A DNA stretch of 64,000 bases from Pacificispira sp965223125 (GCA_965223125.1 OZ244984.1:1178001-1242000); one strand, 5' to 3'. Positions 42,502 to 51,833 are shown, numbered from the stretch's first letter. The notes: generated from the letters alone by a model not told the origin. Numbers and translations: made by a program.

Positions 42502-43671
42502 CTAACTCCGCATCCGCTTCGCCACTCTGTCCAGCCCCAGCGCCAGCAGGCCCAGGATCAGGCCCCAGAAGGCGCTGCCGATGCCGAACAGGGTGAGGCC
42601 GGAGGCGGTGGCGACGACGGTGAGGACGGCGGGGAAGCGGGTGGCTTCGGGGGCCAGCGCGGCGCTCAGGCTGCCCATCAGCGGGCCGATCAGGGCGAGG
42701 CCCGCGACGGTGACGATGACGCCATAGGGCAAGGCGGCGAAACCGGCGACGACCGAGACGCCAACCCCGGCCAGGATCAGATAGCCCAGCCCGTAGAAAA
42801 TGCCGCTGATCCAGCGCTTCGCCGGGTCCGGATGGGTGTCCGGCCCGGTACACAGCGAGGCGGTGATCGCCGCCAGCGTCGTGGTATGCGCCCCGAACGG
42901 TGCGGTCAGCAGGGAGGCGAGGCCCGTCACGGCCAGGGCGGATCGGGTCGGCGGCTCATAGCCTGCGGCCCGCAACACGGCAAAGCCCGGCAGGTTCTGG
43001 GACGCCATGGAGACCAGGAACAGCGGCAGGCCCAGGCCGATCAGGGCGGCAGGATCAAAGACCGGGGTGATCAGTTCCAATTCGGTCAGGGCGATGCCGC
43101 CGCTCATCGGTGCGATCCTGTCCAGCATCATCGCCCAGGCGACCCCGGCACCCAGCACCGCGATCACCGCCCAGGTGGCGCTGACCATACGCACGATCAG
43201 GAATACCGCGACCAGCGGCAGGACCAGCATCGGGTCTTTCGCAGCCTCGTCGAAGACGGCGATGGAAAACCCGATCAGCACGCCTGCCAGCATGGCCGAG
43301 GCCAGCGCGCCGGGGATCCTTGCGATCAGGGTTGCCAGCGGCTTCACGGCGGCGCTGAGCAGAATCAGGGCGGCGGCGAACAGGAAGGCCCCGACCGCGA
43401 CCTCAATCGTATAGCTGGGCACGCCGCCCACCGCTGTGGCCGCGATCAGGGCGGCCCCCGGCGTGGACCAGGCGGTGACGATGGGCATACGGTGCAGGAC
43501 CGACAGAATGGTGCTGGTGGCGAACATGGCCAGACACAGCGCACTGATCCAGGAGGCGCTTTGCGCCGGGGTCGCGCCGACCGCCTGAACACCCGCCAGC
43601 ACGATGGCGACACTGCCGCCGAAACCGACCAGAACCGCCACCAGGGCGTTGCTGAACAAGGAAAGCCGCAT
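42502..43671 (-). CDS. benE: BenE-family benzoate/H+ symporter
   Basis: The 389-residue inner-membrane protein has about twelve hydrophobic helices, starting MRLSLFSNALVAVLVGFGGS. TPAQSASWISALCLAM and FGAHTTTLAAITASLCTGPDTHPDPAKRW are typical BenE signatures. Family members import benzoate or related aromatics with protons. No benzoate catabolic genes are adjacent; it sits 4 bp downstream of the DUF938 methyltransferase gene on the same strand. Confidence 0.9.
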   Translation of the reverse strand: MRLSLFSNALVAVLVGFGGSVAIVLAGVQAVGATPAQSASWISALCLAMFATSTILSVLHRMPIVTAWSTPGAALIAATAVGGVPSYTIEVAVGAFLFAAALILLSAAVKPLATLIARIPGALASAMLAGVLIGFSIAVFDEAAKDPMLVLPLVAVFLIVRMVSATWAVIAVLGAGVAWAMMLDRIAPMSGGIALTELELITPVFDPAALIGLGLPLFLVSMASQNLPGFAVLRAAGYEPPTRSALAVTGLASLLTAPFGAHTTTLAAITASLCTGPDTHPDPAKRWISGIFYGLGYLILAGVGVSVVAGFAALPYGVIVTVAGLALIGPLMGSLSAALAPEATRFPAVLTVVATASGLTLFGIGSAFWGLILGLLALGLDRVAKRMRS

Positions 43672-43675
43672 TGTC

Positions 43676-44320
43676 CTAGTCCTTCCGGAAAATCACGATC
43701 AGATTGTTGGCGGGCAGGGAATCGATACTGTCCAGCGACAGGCCGTTGCGTCGGGCCAGGGGCACAACCTCCCCCTCCAGATCGCGCACGCCCCAGGACG
43801 GGTCGCGCGCCTGTAGCGAGGCGTCGAAGTCGGCATTGGACGGCGCGGTATGAACGCCGTCCCGCCGATAGGGTCCGTAGAGGATCAGGGGACCGCCCTG
43901 GGGCAACAGGCGTCCGGCCCCGGCAAACAGACCCTCCGCCGCCGTCCAGGGGGCGATATGAATCATGTTGGCACAGAAGATCGCATCGCAGGGCTGCGGC
44001 GGTGCCCAGTCCGGCTGTGCGACGTCGATCCGGCAGGCGGGGAGGATCGAAGAACAGTCGCTTGCCGCCGCATGGGCATCAATTCCGGCCAGATTTTCCG
44101 CGTCGTAGTCGCTGGGCTGCCAGATCAGTTCCGCGATGCCGAGGCGCGGGGCAAGATAGGCCGCGTGCTCCCCGGTACCCGATGCGATTTCGAGCACCGC
44201 GCGGCATCCACCCAGATATCCGGGTAAAACCGCCAGGATCGGATCGCGATTGCGCAGGGTGGCGGGCGCGTGACGGCCCGCGCCTGCGCTGTGGTCGAGG
44301 CTGGCATCAGTGTTTTGCAT
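43676..44320 (-). CDS. DUF938 family SAM methyltransferase-like protein
   Basis: The 214-residue protein has the DUF938 pattern APATLRNRDPILAVLPGYL then VLEIASGTGEHAAYLAPRLG, the SAM-binding loop, and IFCANMIHIAPWTAAEGLFAGAGRLL and LYGPYRRDG. Homologues (METTL26) have no proven substrate. It is upstream of benE with a 4-bp gap and divergent from fdxA. Confidence 0.87.
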   Translation of the reverse strand: MQNTDASLDHSAGAGRHAPATLRNRDPILAVLPGYLGGCRAVLEIASGTGEHAAYLAPRLGIAELIWQPSDYDAENLAGIDAHAAASDCSSILPACRIDVAQPDWAPPQPCDAIFCANMIHIAPWTAAEGLFAGAGRLLPQGGPLILYGPYRRDGVHTAPSNADFDASLQARDPSWGVRDLEGEVVPLARRNGLSLDSIDSLPANNLIVIFRKD

Positions 44321-44361
44321 GGCATTCCTGTCGAAATCAGTTGCGAAGACCCTGTCCAGTC

Positions 44362-44384
44362 TAATATCAGACGGTGTATCTGAT
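44362..44384 (+). promoter_or_regulatory. Palindrome over the predicted fdxA -10 region
   Basis: ATCAGA (44366-44371) and TCTGAT (44379-44384) form a perfect inverted repeat across seven bases. A -10-like TAATAT (44362-44367) overlaps it. It is in the divergent fdxA / DUF938 control region and looks like a dimeric repressor site; the regulator is unknown. Confidence 0.4.
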
Positions 44385-44442
44385 TGTTCCGTCGAGTCAG
44401 GCGGGGCGTCGGGAAAGCGGAAGTGGGACTGAAAGGGATATC

Positions 44443-44781
44443 ATGACTTATATCGTCACGGAAGATTGCATCAAGTGCAAGCACATGGACTGTGTCGAAG
44501 TCTGTCCGGTGGACTGCTTCTATGAGGGCGAGAACATGCTGGTCATCCATCCCGATGAATGCATCGACTGCGGCGTGTGCGAGCCGGAATGCCCCGCCGA
44601 GGCGATCCTGCCGGATACCGAGTCGGCAGCCGATAAATGGCTGGAGCTCAACAAGACCTATGCCGAACTCTGGCCAAATATTACGCAGAAAGGCGTAGCC
44701 CCCGCAGATGCCGAGGAATGGCAGGGCGTGCCGGACAAATTCAAGAACTACTTCTCCACCGAGCCCGGTTCAGGAAGCTGA
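44443..44781 (+). CDS. fdxA: FdxA seven-iron ferredoxin
   Basis: The 112-residue electron carrier has the Cys spacing of a 3Fe-4S plus 4Fe-4S ferredoxin: CIKCKHMDCVEVCPVDC near residues 9-25 and CIDCGVCEPECPAEAI near 40-55. The long C-terminal extension (WLELNKTYAELWPNITQKG) is typical of FdxA. The ATG at 44443 fits; a longer N-terminus has no family support. carD follows after 437 bp, a recurrent alphaproteobacterial neighbour. Confidence 0.96.
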   Translation: MTYIVTEDCIKCKHMDCVEVCPVDCFYEGENMLVIHPDECIDCGVCEPECPAEAILPDTESAADKWLELNKTYAELWPNITQKGVAPADAEEWQGVPDKFKNYFSTEPGSGS

Positions 44782-45218
44782 CTTCAGTCTCATTCCAACC
44801 CCTCCCGACCCCATTCAGGACGGTGCAGAACGGGAATTTAGAGTGCAGCGCACAAAAAAAGCGCAATCCGGGTCGTTTAGGGACTCGGATTACCCTAATT
44901 TTTGTGGTATGTTCTTAATCATGAATGGAGAGGCTGGGCTTTTTCATCTTCCTGCCAATTTAAAGTCAGGGAGCGTGTATGGAAAAGTCTGCGGGCAGGC
45001 TTCGGGTGCAACTGTTGTGATCCGTGGTGCTTTCCAATAACCGGTAAACCCATCGTTCGATACCCTGCGGTTTCGACGGGGGATTTTTCGGTTCGGATTT
45101 GTCTGGCGGTTGCGCAGCCATCTCCCTTTCAGACCCTGGTGCGCCCATCGGCGCACGGTTGCATGATCCGGATCGGGAACCGGTTACAGAACGGACGGTT
45201 TGGTATAAGGAACCAGGA
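44782..45218. other. Intergenic region between fdxA and carD with weak terminator-like hairpin
   Basis: This 437-bp gap should hold the fdxA terminator and carD promoter. TTAGGG (44877-44882) pairs with CCCTAA (44893-44898) and is followed by five T residues, giving a weak intrinsic terminator shape. No gene is supported. Confidence 0.5.
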
Positions 45219-45722
45219 ATGTCACAGAAAAATGCTTACACAAAGGGCGATTTCGTCGTGTATCCGACCCATGGCGTCGGCAAGGTTCTGGGCGTCGAGG
45301 ATCAGGAAATTGCCGGGCAGAAGATTGAACTGATCATCATCGAATTCGACAAGGACCGCATGACCCTGCGCGTGCCGGTCGCCAAGGCTGATATGTCCGG
45401 CCTGCGCAAACTCTCCTCACCGGAGATGATGAAAAGCGCCCTGAAGACGCTGAAGGGCAAAAGCCGCGTGCGCCGCACCATGTGGTCTCGCCGGGCCCAG
45501 GAATATGAGGCGAAGATCAATTCCGGCGATCCGGTCGCGATTGCCGAAGTGGTCCGCGACCTGTTCCGCAATGCCAGCCAGCCGGATCAGTCCTACAGCG
45601 AACGGCAACTCTATCAGGCCGCCCTTGACCGTCTGGCGCGCGAATTCGCCGCCGTCGAGGATCTGGGCGAAGAGGAAGCCGCGCTGAAACTGGAAGAAAT
45701 GATGGAGAAAGCGGCCGCCTGA
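45219..45722 (+). CDS. carD: CarD-family RNA polymerase-binding regulator
   Basis: The 167-residue protein binds the beta subunit of RNA polymerase through an N-terminal Tudor-like domain and stabilises open complexes, mainly at rRNA promoters. FVVYPTHGVGKVLGVEDQEI and RMTLRVPVAKADMSGLRKLS are the diagnostic RID region. The C-terminal helical domain (WSRRAQEYEAKINSGDPVAIAEVV) binds DNA. AAGGA lies before the ATG at 45219. A strong terminator follows 30 bp after the stop. Confidence 0.95.
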   Translation: MSQKNAYTKGDFVVYPTHGVGKVLGVEDQEIAGQKIELIIIEFDKDRMTLRVPVAKADMSGLRKLSSPEMMKSALKTLKGKSRVRRTMWSRRAQEYEAKINSGDPVAIAEVVRDLFRNASQPDQSYSERQLYQAALDRLAREFAAVEDLGEEEAALKLEEMMEKAAA

Positions 45723-45751
45723 TTGCAGCCCGCCTTCCGTCGCATCAATAA

Positions 45752-45788
45752 GAAAGCCCGCCCGGTTCCGGTGCGGGCTTTCGTTTTT
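45752..45788. terminator. Intrinsic terminator after carD
   Basis: GAAAGCCCGC (45752-45761) pairs over 10 bp with GCGGGCTTTC (45773-45782) and is followed by GTTTTT. A run of A residues on the other side lets it act in both directions between carD and the opposing SDR gene. Confidence 0.85.
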
Positions 45789-45803
45789 CGGAGACTGCTG
45801 CTT

Positions 45804-46580
45804 TCAGGGTGTCGCGAGGGAATGACCGCCATCGACGGTCAGGACATGGCCGGTCGTCCAGGCGGAAAGATCGCTGGACAGATAAAGCAGCGCACCATCC
45901 AGATCCTCTGGCTGTCCGAAACGGCGGATCGGGATATGCCGCATCATGGCCTGCCCGGCCTCCCCCTCCAGAAAGGCACGATTCAGATCCGTCACCACAT
46001 AACCGGGCGAGATCGCATTGACGCGGATTCCGTAGCGCGCCCATTCATAGGCCAGCGCCCGTGTCATATGCGCCAACCCCGCCTTGGAGATGCAATAGGA
46101 GATTTCCGTCTTCGACACCCGCTCCCCCAACAGGCTTGCGATATTGACGATTGTGCCACCGCCGCCACCCTTCCCGTCGGCACCGGCCATGAGGCGGGCA
46201 CAGGCCTGAGCCATGAAGAACGCGCCTTTCAGATTGACGTCCATCACCTGGTCCCAATCGGTCTCGGTCTGTTTCAGCGACGGTTTCGTGATGACAATCC
46301 CGGCATTGTTGACCAGCAGATCGATACCGCCCAGCGCCGCCGCAGCGGTCTCGACGCAGGCTTCGATTGCAGACGTATCCGCGACATCCAGGGCAACCGC
46401 CACCGCCTTCCGGCCCGTCGCCGCCGCGATCTCCGCCGCCTCCGATTCCAGACGGTCGATGCGCCGAGCGGCCAGTACCACATCCGCCCCCGCCTCGGCC
46501 AGGACCCGCGCGAAATGTTGCCCGAAGCCACTGGAAGCGCCAGTGATCAGGGCCTTTCTTCCATCCAGTCTCAATTCCAT
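45804..46580 (-). CDS. Short-chain dehydrogenase/reductase
   Basis: The 258-residue protein is a classical SDR: TGASSGFGQHFARVLAEAG near residues 14-32 binds NAD(P), NNAG follows near 90, and the active site is Ser in NIASLLGE and Tyr-x3-Lys in SYCISKAG. Substrate is unknown. It is transcribed 4 bp after the acyl-CoA ligase gene, so both probably act in one fatty-acid or side-chain pathway. Confidence 0.88.
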   Translation of the reverse strand: MELRLDGRKALITGASSGFGQHFARVLAEAGADVVLAARRIDRLESEAAEIAAATGRKAVAVALDVADTSAIEACVETAAAALGGIDLLVNNAGIVITKPSLKQTETDWDQVMDVNLKGAFFMAQACARLMAGADGKGGGGGTIVNIASLLGERVSKTEISYCISKAGLAHMTRALAYEWARYGIRVNAISPGYVVTDLNRAFLEGEAGQAMMRHIPIRRFGQPEDLDGALLYLSSDLSAWTTGHVLTVDGGHSLATP

Positions 46581-46584
46581 CGGT

Positions 46585-48231
46585 CTAGAGTTCCTTCGCC
46601 TGGGCGCGCAGCACGAATTTCTGGATCTTCCCGGTTGCAGTCTTGGGCAGGGGGCCGAAAACGACCTTCGTCGGGGCCTTGAACCGCGCCATATTGGCCT
46701 TGCAATAGTCGATCACCGCCGCCGCATCCAGTGCCCCCTCCCGGCCCGGGGCCAGGGTGACGAAGGCACAGGGCGTCTCGCCCCATTTCTCATCCGGCGC
46801 GGCGACGACGGCTGCTTCCATGATGTCTGGATGACGGAACAGCACTTCCTCCACCTCAAGGGAAGAAATGTTCTCCCCGCCCGATATGATAATGTCCTTG
46901 GCCCGATCCTTCACCTCGACATAGCCATCCTCATGCATTACCGCCAGATCGCCGGTATTCAGCCAGCCATTGCGGAAGGTCTCCGCCGTCGCTGTCGGAT
47001 TCTTCAGATATCCCCGCATGACAGTGTTGGAACGCAGCATCAGCATGCCGATTGTCTCACCGTCCTTCGGAACATCGATGAAGGTTTCCGGATCGGCGAC
47101 CCGCTGTTCCTCCAGCGCCACCATGGCAACGCCCTGCCGTGCCATCAGCGGCGCACGGTCGGCCAGTGCCAACCCGTCCCAGTCCGGCTGCCAGGCGCAG
47201 ACGGTCGAGGGACCATAGCTTTCCGTCATGCCATACATATGGGTGACATTGAAGCCCATACCCTCCATCTTCGCAATCACGGCAGAGGGCGGGGCAGCCC
47301 CGCCGGTACAGACCTCAACCCGCTGCGGAAAGGCGACCTTCTGCTCCGCCGGGGCATGGATCAGCATGGTCAGCACGATGGGCGCGCCGCACATATGGGT
47401 CACGCCATGATCACGGATCATCGGGAAGATCAGTGCCGGATCGACCCTGCGCAGGCAGACATGGGTTCCACAGGCCGCCGTCACCGCCCAGGTATAGGTC
47501 CAGCCATTGCAATGGAACATCGGCAAGGTCCAGAGATAGACCGACCGCGCATTCACCTGAAAGGTCAGGGCATTCGACATCGCGTTCAAATAGGCCCCGC
47601 GATGGTGATAGACGACGCCTTTCGGATTGCCGGTCGTCCCGGACGTGTAGTTCAGCGACAGCGCGTCCCATTCATCCGGCGGAAGATCGTGAACATAGTC
47701 CGGGTCCCCCTCCTCGACCAGCATCGTCTCATAATCGGTGGTCCCGATACGCGACCCCTCCGGCTCCATCGGGTCGATGATGTCGATCACGATGTCGGGT
47801 CTGTTCCGCGTCATCGCCAGGGCTTCCCCCATCGTGCCGTTCAACGAACATTCGGAAAGTACCACCTTCGATTCGCCATGCTCCAGAATGAAGGCGATGC
47901 TGGCGGCATCAAGCCGGGTGTTGAGCGCATTCAGCACCGCCCCGATCATCGGGATCGCATAATGCGCCTCCAGCAAGGCCGGTACATTGGGCGACAGGAC
48001 GGTGACAGTATCTCCCCGCCGGATTCCGCGCGCCTTCAACGCCGAGGCAAAGCGCCGAACACGGGTGAGGAATTCCAGATAGGTATAGCGCAGGTCACCA
48101 TGTATAATTGCCGTGCGATGGGGAAAAACGGTCGCCGCACGCTTCAGGAAGCTGACCGGTGACAGCGGCACATAATTCGCCGCCCCCCTGTCCAGGTCAC
48201 GATCATAGATCGTCTCTGGTTGCATCGACAT
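46585..48231 (-). CDS. AMP-dependent acyl-CoA ligase
   Basis: The 548-residue enzyme activates a carboxylic acid to acyl-CoA through an acyl-AMP. YTSGTTGNPKGVVYHHRG is the P-loop, MYGMTESYGPS is the A5 motif, and LNTGDLAVMHEDGYVEVKDRAKD with SGGENISS is the adenylation C-domain hinge. I chose the ATG at 48231 over an upstream open frame because AGGGAGG precedes it and the family starts near YVPLSPVSFL. The likely substrate is a medium-chain or aromatic acid. It is followed by the SDR gene. Confidence 0.9.
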   Translation of the reverse strand: MSMQPETIYDRDLDRGAANYVPLSPVSFLKRAATVFPHRTAIIHGDLRYTYLEFLTRVRRFASALKARGIRRGDTVTVLSPNVPALLEAHYAIPMIGAVLNALNTRLDAASIAFILEHGESKVVLSECSLNGTMGEALAMTRNRPDIVIDIIDPMEPEGSRIGTTDYETMLVEEGDPDYVHDLPPDEWDALSLNYTSGTTGNPKGVVYHHRGAYLNAMSNALTFQVNARSVYLWTLPMFHCNGWTYTWAVTAACGTHVCLRRVDPALIFPMIRDHGVTHMCGAPIVLTMLIHAPAEQKVAFPQRVEVCTGGAAPPSAVIAKMEGMGFNVTHMYGMTESYGPSTVCAWQPDWDGLALADRAPLMARQGVAMVALEEQRVADPETFIDVPKDGETIGMLMLRSNTVMRGYLKNPTATAETFRNGWLNTGDLAVMHEDGYVEVKDRAKDIIISGGENISSLEVEEVLFRHPDIMEAAVVAAPDEKWGETPCAFVTLAPGREGALDAAAVIDYCKANMARFKAPTKVVFGPLPKTATGKIQKFVLRAQAKEL

Positions 48232-48452
48232 CCGCGCCCTCCCTTGCCACATCCCCCGATCACGGCTAACGATTTCTTTTCGCTCGCCACATCGGTATGA
48301 TTTTCCTATCTTTGTTGTCGAGTGAACAGGCAAGGTCAAGAAGGATTGCGCCTTCGGACCGATAACGGGACGCGACACAACAGGGCGCGACAGGGTTCAG
48401 GAATGGCCGGTGCGGGACTTGACCGCACATTCCGGGGAAAGGGTGATCGTTC

Positions 48453-49796
48453 ATGCCGCATCTGGCCTATGTGCTGATAGGAAGTCCCGACCCCGACGCG
48501 GCCCTGACGCGGTCGGAGAGTCTGTCCGATGCCGGATACCGCTGCATCCAGGCTTCCGACGGCCATACCGTCATTGCACTGGCCGCATCGCGGATACCCG
48601 ACGTGATCCTGCTGGGGAATTTTCTGTCCCCCATCGATGCCCTGAATATTGTCCAGGCACTCAAATCCGGGGATACAACCCGGACGATTCCCGTTGTGCT
48701 GATCGATCAGCCATTGGATACCGAGCGAATGGAACAGGCCCGCCGGGATGGCGTGGACGACATTCTCTCCCACAATGATGATATACAGGAACTGTTGGCG
48801 CGCCTGCCACGCCTGACCCGGTCCTCGGTCATGGCTGCCGAACTGGCGCGGCGGGTGAAGACCGCTGCAGAGTTCGGCGTCAATGTCGACCCCCGGCAGT
48901 TCCGTCGCGGCTATCCCGATCATCCCGAGGTCATGGTTGCGGCGGCGGAAGGGTCGATCCTGACCGGACTCGGCAATGTTCTGGGGGATGCCGGATTCAA
49001 GGCGGTGATGGAGACCAGCTATTTCCGCGCCGCCGATGCGCTGGACGAGGGCCGCTTCGATGCGGCGGTCATCCTGGGCGGCTCTGGGGAGGATCTCGGG
49101 CGGGCACAGTATCTCTGCGGTCACATCCGCAGCAATCCGCGCCTTTTCAACCTGCCGACCTTGGTCATGACCGAGAAGGGCAAGAGCGGGGCGGAACGCG
49201 AGCTGTATCGCGGCGGCGCTGCCATGGTCCTGCCGACCGAGACCGATCCGGCACAGCTTTGCACCTATATCCATATGCTGGTCGGTCGCCAGCGCCAGCG
49301 CTGGACCCTGCGCGATCCCTTCAAGGTGACACTCGCTGCCGCAACGGCGGATGCGACAGGTGCGGCCTATTCCGAATCTTTCTGGCGTGTACATCTAGCA
49401 CGATGCATTGAGGCCACGATCGAGCGCGGTGGTAATCTTGCCGTGGCCTTTCTTTCAATCCCGACGCTTCCACGCGTGCGGGAGGAGCATGGACCGGCCC
49501 ATGCAGAAATCCTGGCCCATCAACTGGCCGATTGGGTCACCGGCATGACTCGGATCGAAGACACCGTTGCCCGGATCGGAACCGATTCCTATGCAATCCT
49601 GCTGCCCGACACCCCCCAGACTGAGGCCGAACGGGTGTTGCAGCGGATCATCGGGATCCTGACCAATTCGGAATTCCATCTGGGAGAGGAAGTAATGCAG
49701 GTCGTCCACGCCTGGGCCGAAGGCGGTGTAGCCAGCCTGCAACCGGGCGATACCCCGAAAAGCCTGGAAGCCCGCGCCCGCGCCAATACGGTCTGA
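48453..49796 (+). CDS. PleD-like protein with degenerate receiver and GGDEF domains
   Basis: The 447-residue protein has the PleD architecture: receiver-like domain 1 (residues 1-120), receiver-like domain 2 (about 160-280) and a GGDEF-type domain (about 315-447). All signalling residues are lost. The phospho-acceptor site reads LLGNFLSP instead of LLDxxMP, the acidic pair near the start is absent, and the cyclase loop is RIGTDSYAILLP instead of RYGGDEFxxLLP. It should bind or mimic rather than synthesise c-di-GMP. It is divergent from the acyl-CoA ligase. Confidence 0.85.
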   Translation: MPHLAYVLIGSPDPDAALTRSESLSDAGYRCIQASDGHTVIALAASRIPDVILLGNFLSPIDALNIVQALKSGDTTRTIPVVLIDQPLDTERMEQARRDGVDDILSHNDDIQELLARLPRLTRSSVMAAELARRVKTAAEFGVNVDPRQFRRGYPDHPEVMVAAAEGSILTGLGNVLGDAGFKAVMETSYFRAADALDEGRFDAAVILGGSGEDLGRAQYLCGHIRSNPRLFNLPTLVMTEKGKSGAERELYRGGAAMVLPTETDPAQLCTYIHMLVGRQRQRWTLRDPFKVTLAAATADATGAAYSESFWRVHLARCIEATIERGGNLAVAFLSIPTLPRVREEHGPAHAEILAHQLADWVTGMTRIEDTVARIGTDSYAILLPDTPQTEAERVLQRIIGILTNSEFHLGEEVMQVVHAWAEGGVASLQPGDTPKSLEARARANTV

Positions 49797-49875
49797 ACGC
49801 ATATGGACGGAAACAAGGTGACAATTCCGTGATCACTTCTGGCAAGACAAGGGCTGCGAGCGTATATCGACAGAC

Positions 49876-50544
49876 ATGATCACAATCGACGTCTTTTCCG
49901 ACCCTATCTGCCCCTGGTGCTTCATCGGCAAAAAGCGCCTGGATGAAGCCCTGGCCAGGCGACCGGACATTCCAGTCACCGTGCGCTGGAGGGCCTTTCA
50001 ACTCAATCCTGACATGCCGCGGGATGGCATGGACCGGCAAAGCTATCTCTCGGCAAAGTTCGGCGGAGCGGCCCGCGCCGCTGATGTCTATGGCCAGATT
50101 CAGCAGGTCGGGTCTCGGATCGGCATCGAATTCCAGTTCGACCGAATCCCCCGCACGCCCAGCACCTTGAAGGCCCATCGCCTGATCCGTCTGGCCCAAC
50201 GCCCGGAATACGACTGCGCCAAAGATCTGATACCCGCCCTGTTCCATGCCTATTTTCTGCAGGGCCGGGACATTGGCGACACCGATGTGCTGTTGAAAAT
50301 TGCAGAAACAATCGGTCTCGACCGCACCGCCGTCCGGCACTATCTGGTCAGCCATGAGGACGAGGAAGAAGTTCAGGCCGAAGACGTCTTCGCCAGACGC
50401 CTTGGCATCGGCGGGGTTCCCTGCTTCATCATCGACGGCAAATACGCCCTCTCCGGTGCCCAGGAACCGGAGGCTTTCCTGCCGCTCCTCGACATGGCAA
50501 TCCAGGAAAAGACCGCAGGACCCGTCACGTCCCCAGCGTCTTGA
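49876..50544 (+). CDS. FrnE-type DsbA-family oxidoreductase
   Basis: The 222-residue protein is a cytoplasmic DsbA-fold oxidoreductase of the FrnE type. The N-terminal motif DVFSDPICPWCFIGKKRL carries the CPWC redox pair. The helical insert and FARRLGIGGVPCFIIDGKYALSGAQ with the cis-proline follow as in this family. It lacks a signal peptide. It sits 79 bp after the PleD-like gene and is the last ordinary gene before the IS-rich region. Confidence 0.9.
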   Translation: MITIDVFSDPICPWCFIGKKRLDEALARRPDIPVTVRWRAFQLNPDMPRDGMDRQSYLSAKFGGAARAADVYGQIQQVGSRIGIEFQFDRIPRTPSTLKAHRLIRLAQRPEYDCAKDLIPALFHAYFLQGRDIGDTDVLLKIAETIGLDRTAVRHYLVSHEDEEEVQAEDVFARRLGIGGVPCFIIDGKYALSGAQEPEAFLPLLDMAIQEKTAGPVTSPAS

Positions 50545-50770
50545 TAGCAGCGTCATCCGACCGACGGCCTCTGAGGAAGTTGCGGCCAAGATGGCCATCC
50601 TCCTTGTAGTCGACCGTTAACAAGCTGGATTTCTGTAGGGATGTAGGTTGATGCGATTCCTCCGCGTGCCGCAAGGACTTTGTCTCAACTTTTACGAGTC
50701 GGTGTTTTTCGCGCAAATCCAGCGGATTGCGAACAACAGTCCGCGCCACTGCTTACGGGTATAGAGCCTC

Positions 50771-51430
50771 TTAGGCGGCTCCCCATTTAGCAGTCCGCCG
50801 ATAGGTCATGCGCTTGCCGGTGATGCCTTTAAGAGCAAGATCGGCGCGCTCGAAATCGGTGACCGAGCGCTGATTGTAACCGATATCAAATTCCGCCAAG
50901 GTAGCGCTTCAAGTGCTTGGCAGATACCTGATGATTAACACCAATGATGCCGCGCTTGAGGATAGCGAAGTAGCTTTCGATGGTGTTGGTGTGGGCTTCA
51001 CCACGGACGTATTCGTCCGCGCTGTAATTAACAGCGGAATGCTTGAAGTCTTTGCCCATATGGCGGTACTGGCCTGCACCGTCGGTGACAAGGTGCGTAT
51101 CGCCCTGCAACTGAGTAACGAGGATTGGGCGTAACGTTTTGGCGGCAACGCTCTTGGTGTGGCGGGAATGAACTTTCCCACCGCGTTCTACTAAGGAGAA
51201 GACGGTTTCTTTGCCCCATGATCCGCCCAAACGTGTTTTAGCGCGCTTGGATTTGTGACGGTTCTTTTCTTTACCACCAACAAAGGTTTCGTCTGCTTCG
51301 GCAATTTTACCGGGGCCACCCATAGAACGGGGTTCGGGGATAGGTTCGCGCATTGCTTCACGAATACGGTGCGCCATAAACCAAGTGGTTTTGTAAGTGA
51401 CGCCAAGCATACAGTGTTGTTGATGGGTGG
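50771..51430 (-). pseudogene. IS1595-family (ISXO2-like) transposase catalytic part with frameshift
   Basis: From the junction the protein continues MLGVTYKTTWFMAHRIREAM and AEADETFVGGKEKNRHKSKRA with VTDGAGQY and HTNTIESYFAILKRGIIGVN, an ISXO2-type DDE domain. An extra T near 50898 shifts the frame, so translation stops at 50886. Reading on after the shift restores the family tail NQRSVTDFERADLALKGITG...AKWGAA, ending at 50771. The 5' half of IS1595 is absent. Confidence 0.85.
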
Positions 51431-51833
51431 ATACGCAATGGGCGATACGCAGGCTCTCCTGCAACAGGATGACCAGCCTGTCGCCAATGCGTTTGCGCCA
51501 ATGACTCATGCCAGAGCGTTCGTACCGAAGCTCATGCTGGAAAAAATCTTCGCCGGTGAAATACTGGAAATTGGGGTCATGCACCCAGCGATCCCACACC
51601 TGCTCATCCGAGAGCCCGTAAGTATGATTCAGCAAGAACATACCGATCATGAACCGCACCGGTTCCTCCGGCCATCCCTTCTCGGCGAAGCATCCCGCCA
51701 ACTGCTCATCGAGCCAAGCCTAGTCGATCCTTTCGACCAGGACCACTAATACGTTCTTCATGTTGATGAACAGATCAAGGCGCGCACAGAACAGGTCGTC
51801 GTGACGCGCCGTCTCCTGTTGTTTCGGTCGCAT
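51430..51833 (-). pseudogene. IS5-family transposase, 5' fragment with premature stop
   Basis: ATG at 51833 starts MRPKQQETARHDDLF, an IS5-family N-terminus. A TAG at 51722-51720 interrupts it at codon 38 where relatives have Trp (A-I-D-W). The frame then continues with MAGCFAEKGWPEEPVRFMIG and DRWVHDPNFQYFTGEDFFQH, the DUF772 DNA-binding part, up to the junction near 51430. The catalytic domain of IS5 is missing and replaced. Confidence 0.85.

Larger units (their letters stand above)
50771..51833 (-). mobile_element. Composite insertion-sequence remnant: IS5-type 5' part fused to IS1595-type 3' part
   Basis: Reading leftwards, the first ~400 bp are an IS5-family transposase N-terminus and the next ~660 bp are an IS1595-family transposase. 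They join near 51430 in one frame. The true ends of either element cannot be fixed without searching. The unit is dead: see the two pseudogene entries. Confidence 0.85.

Noticed and set aside
42367..44364. Long plus-strand open frame of 665 codons
   Set aside because: It is the shadow of benE and the DUF938 gene, and reads as Gly/Gln/Arg/Asp-rich low-complexity residues with no domain.
46213..48162. 649-codon plus-strand open frame
   Set aside because: It overlaps the acyl-CoA ligase and SDR genes antisense and has no recognisable protein pattern.
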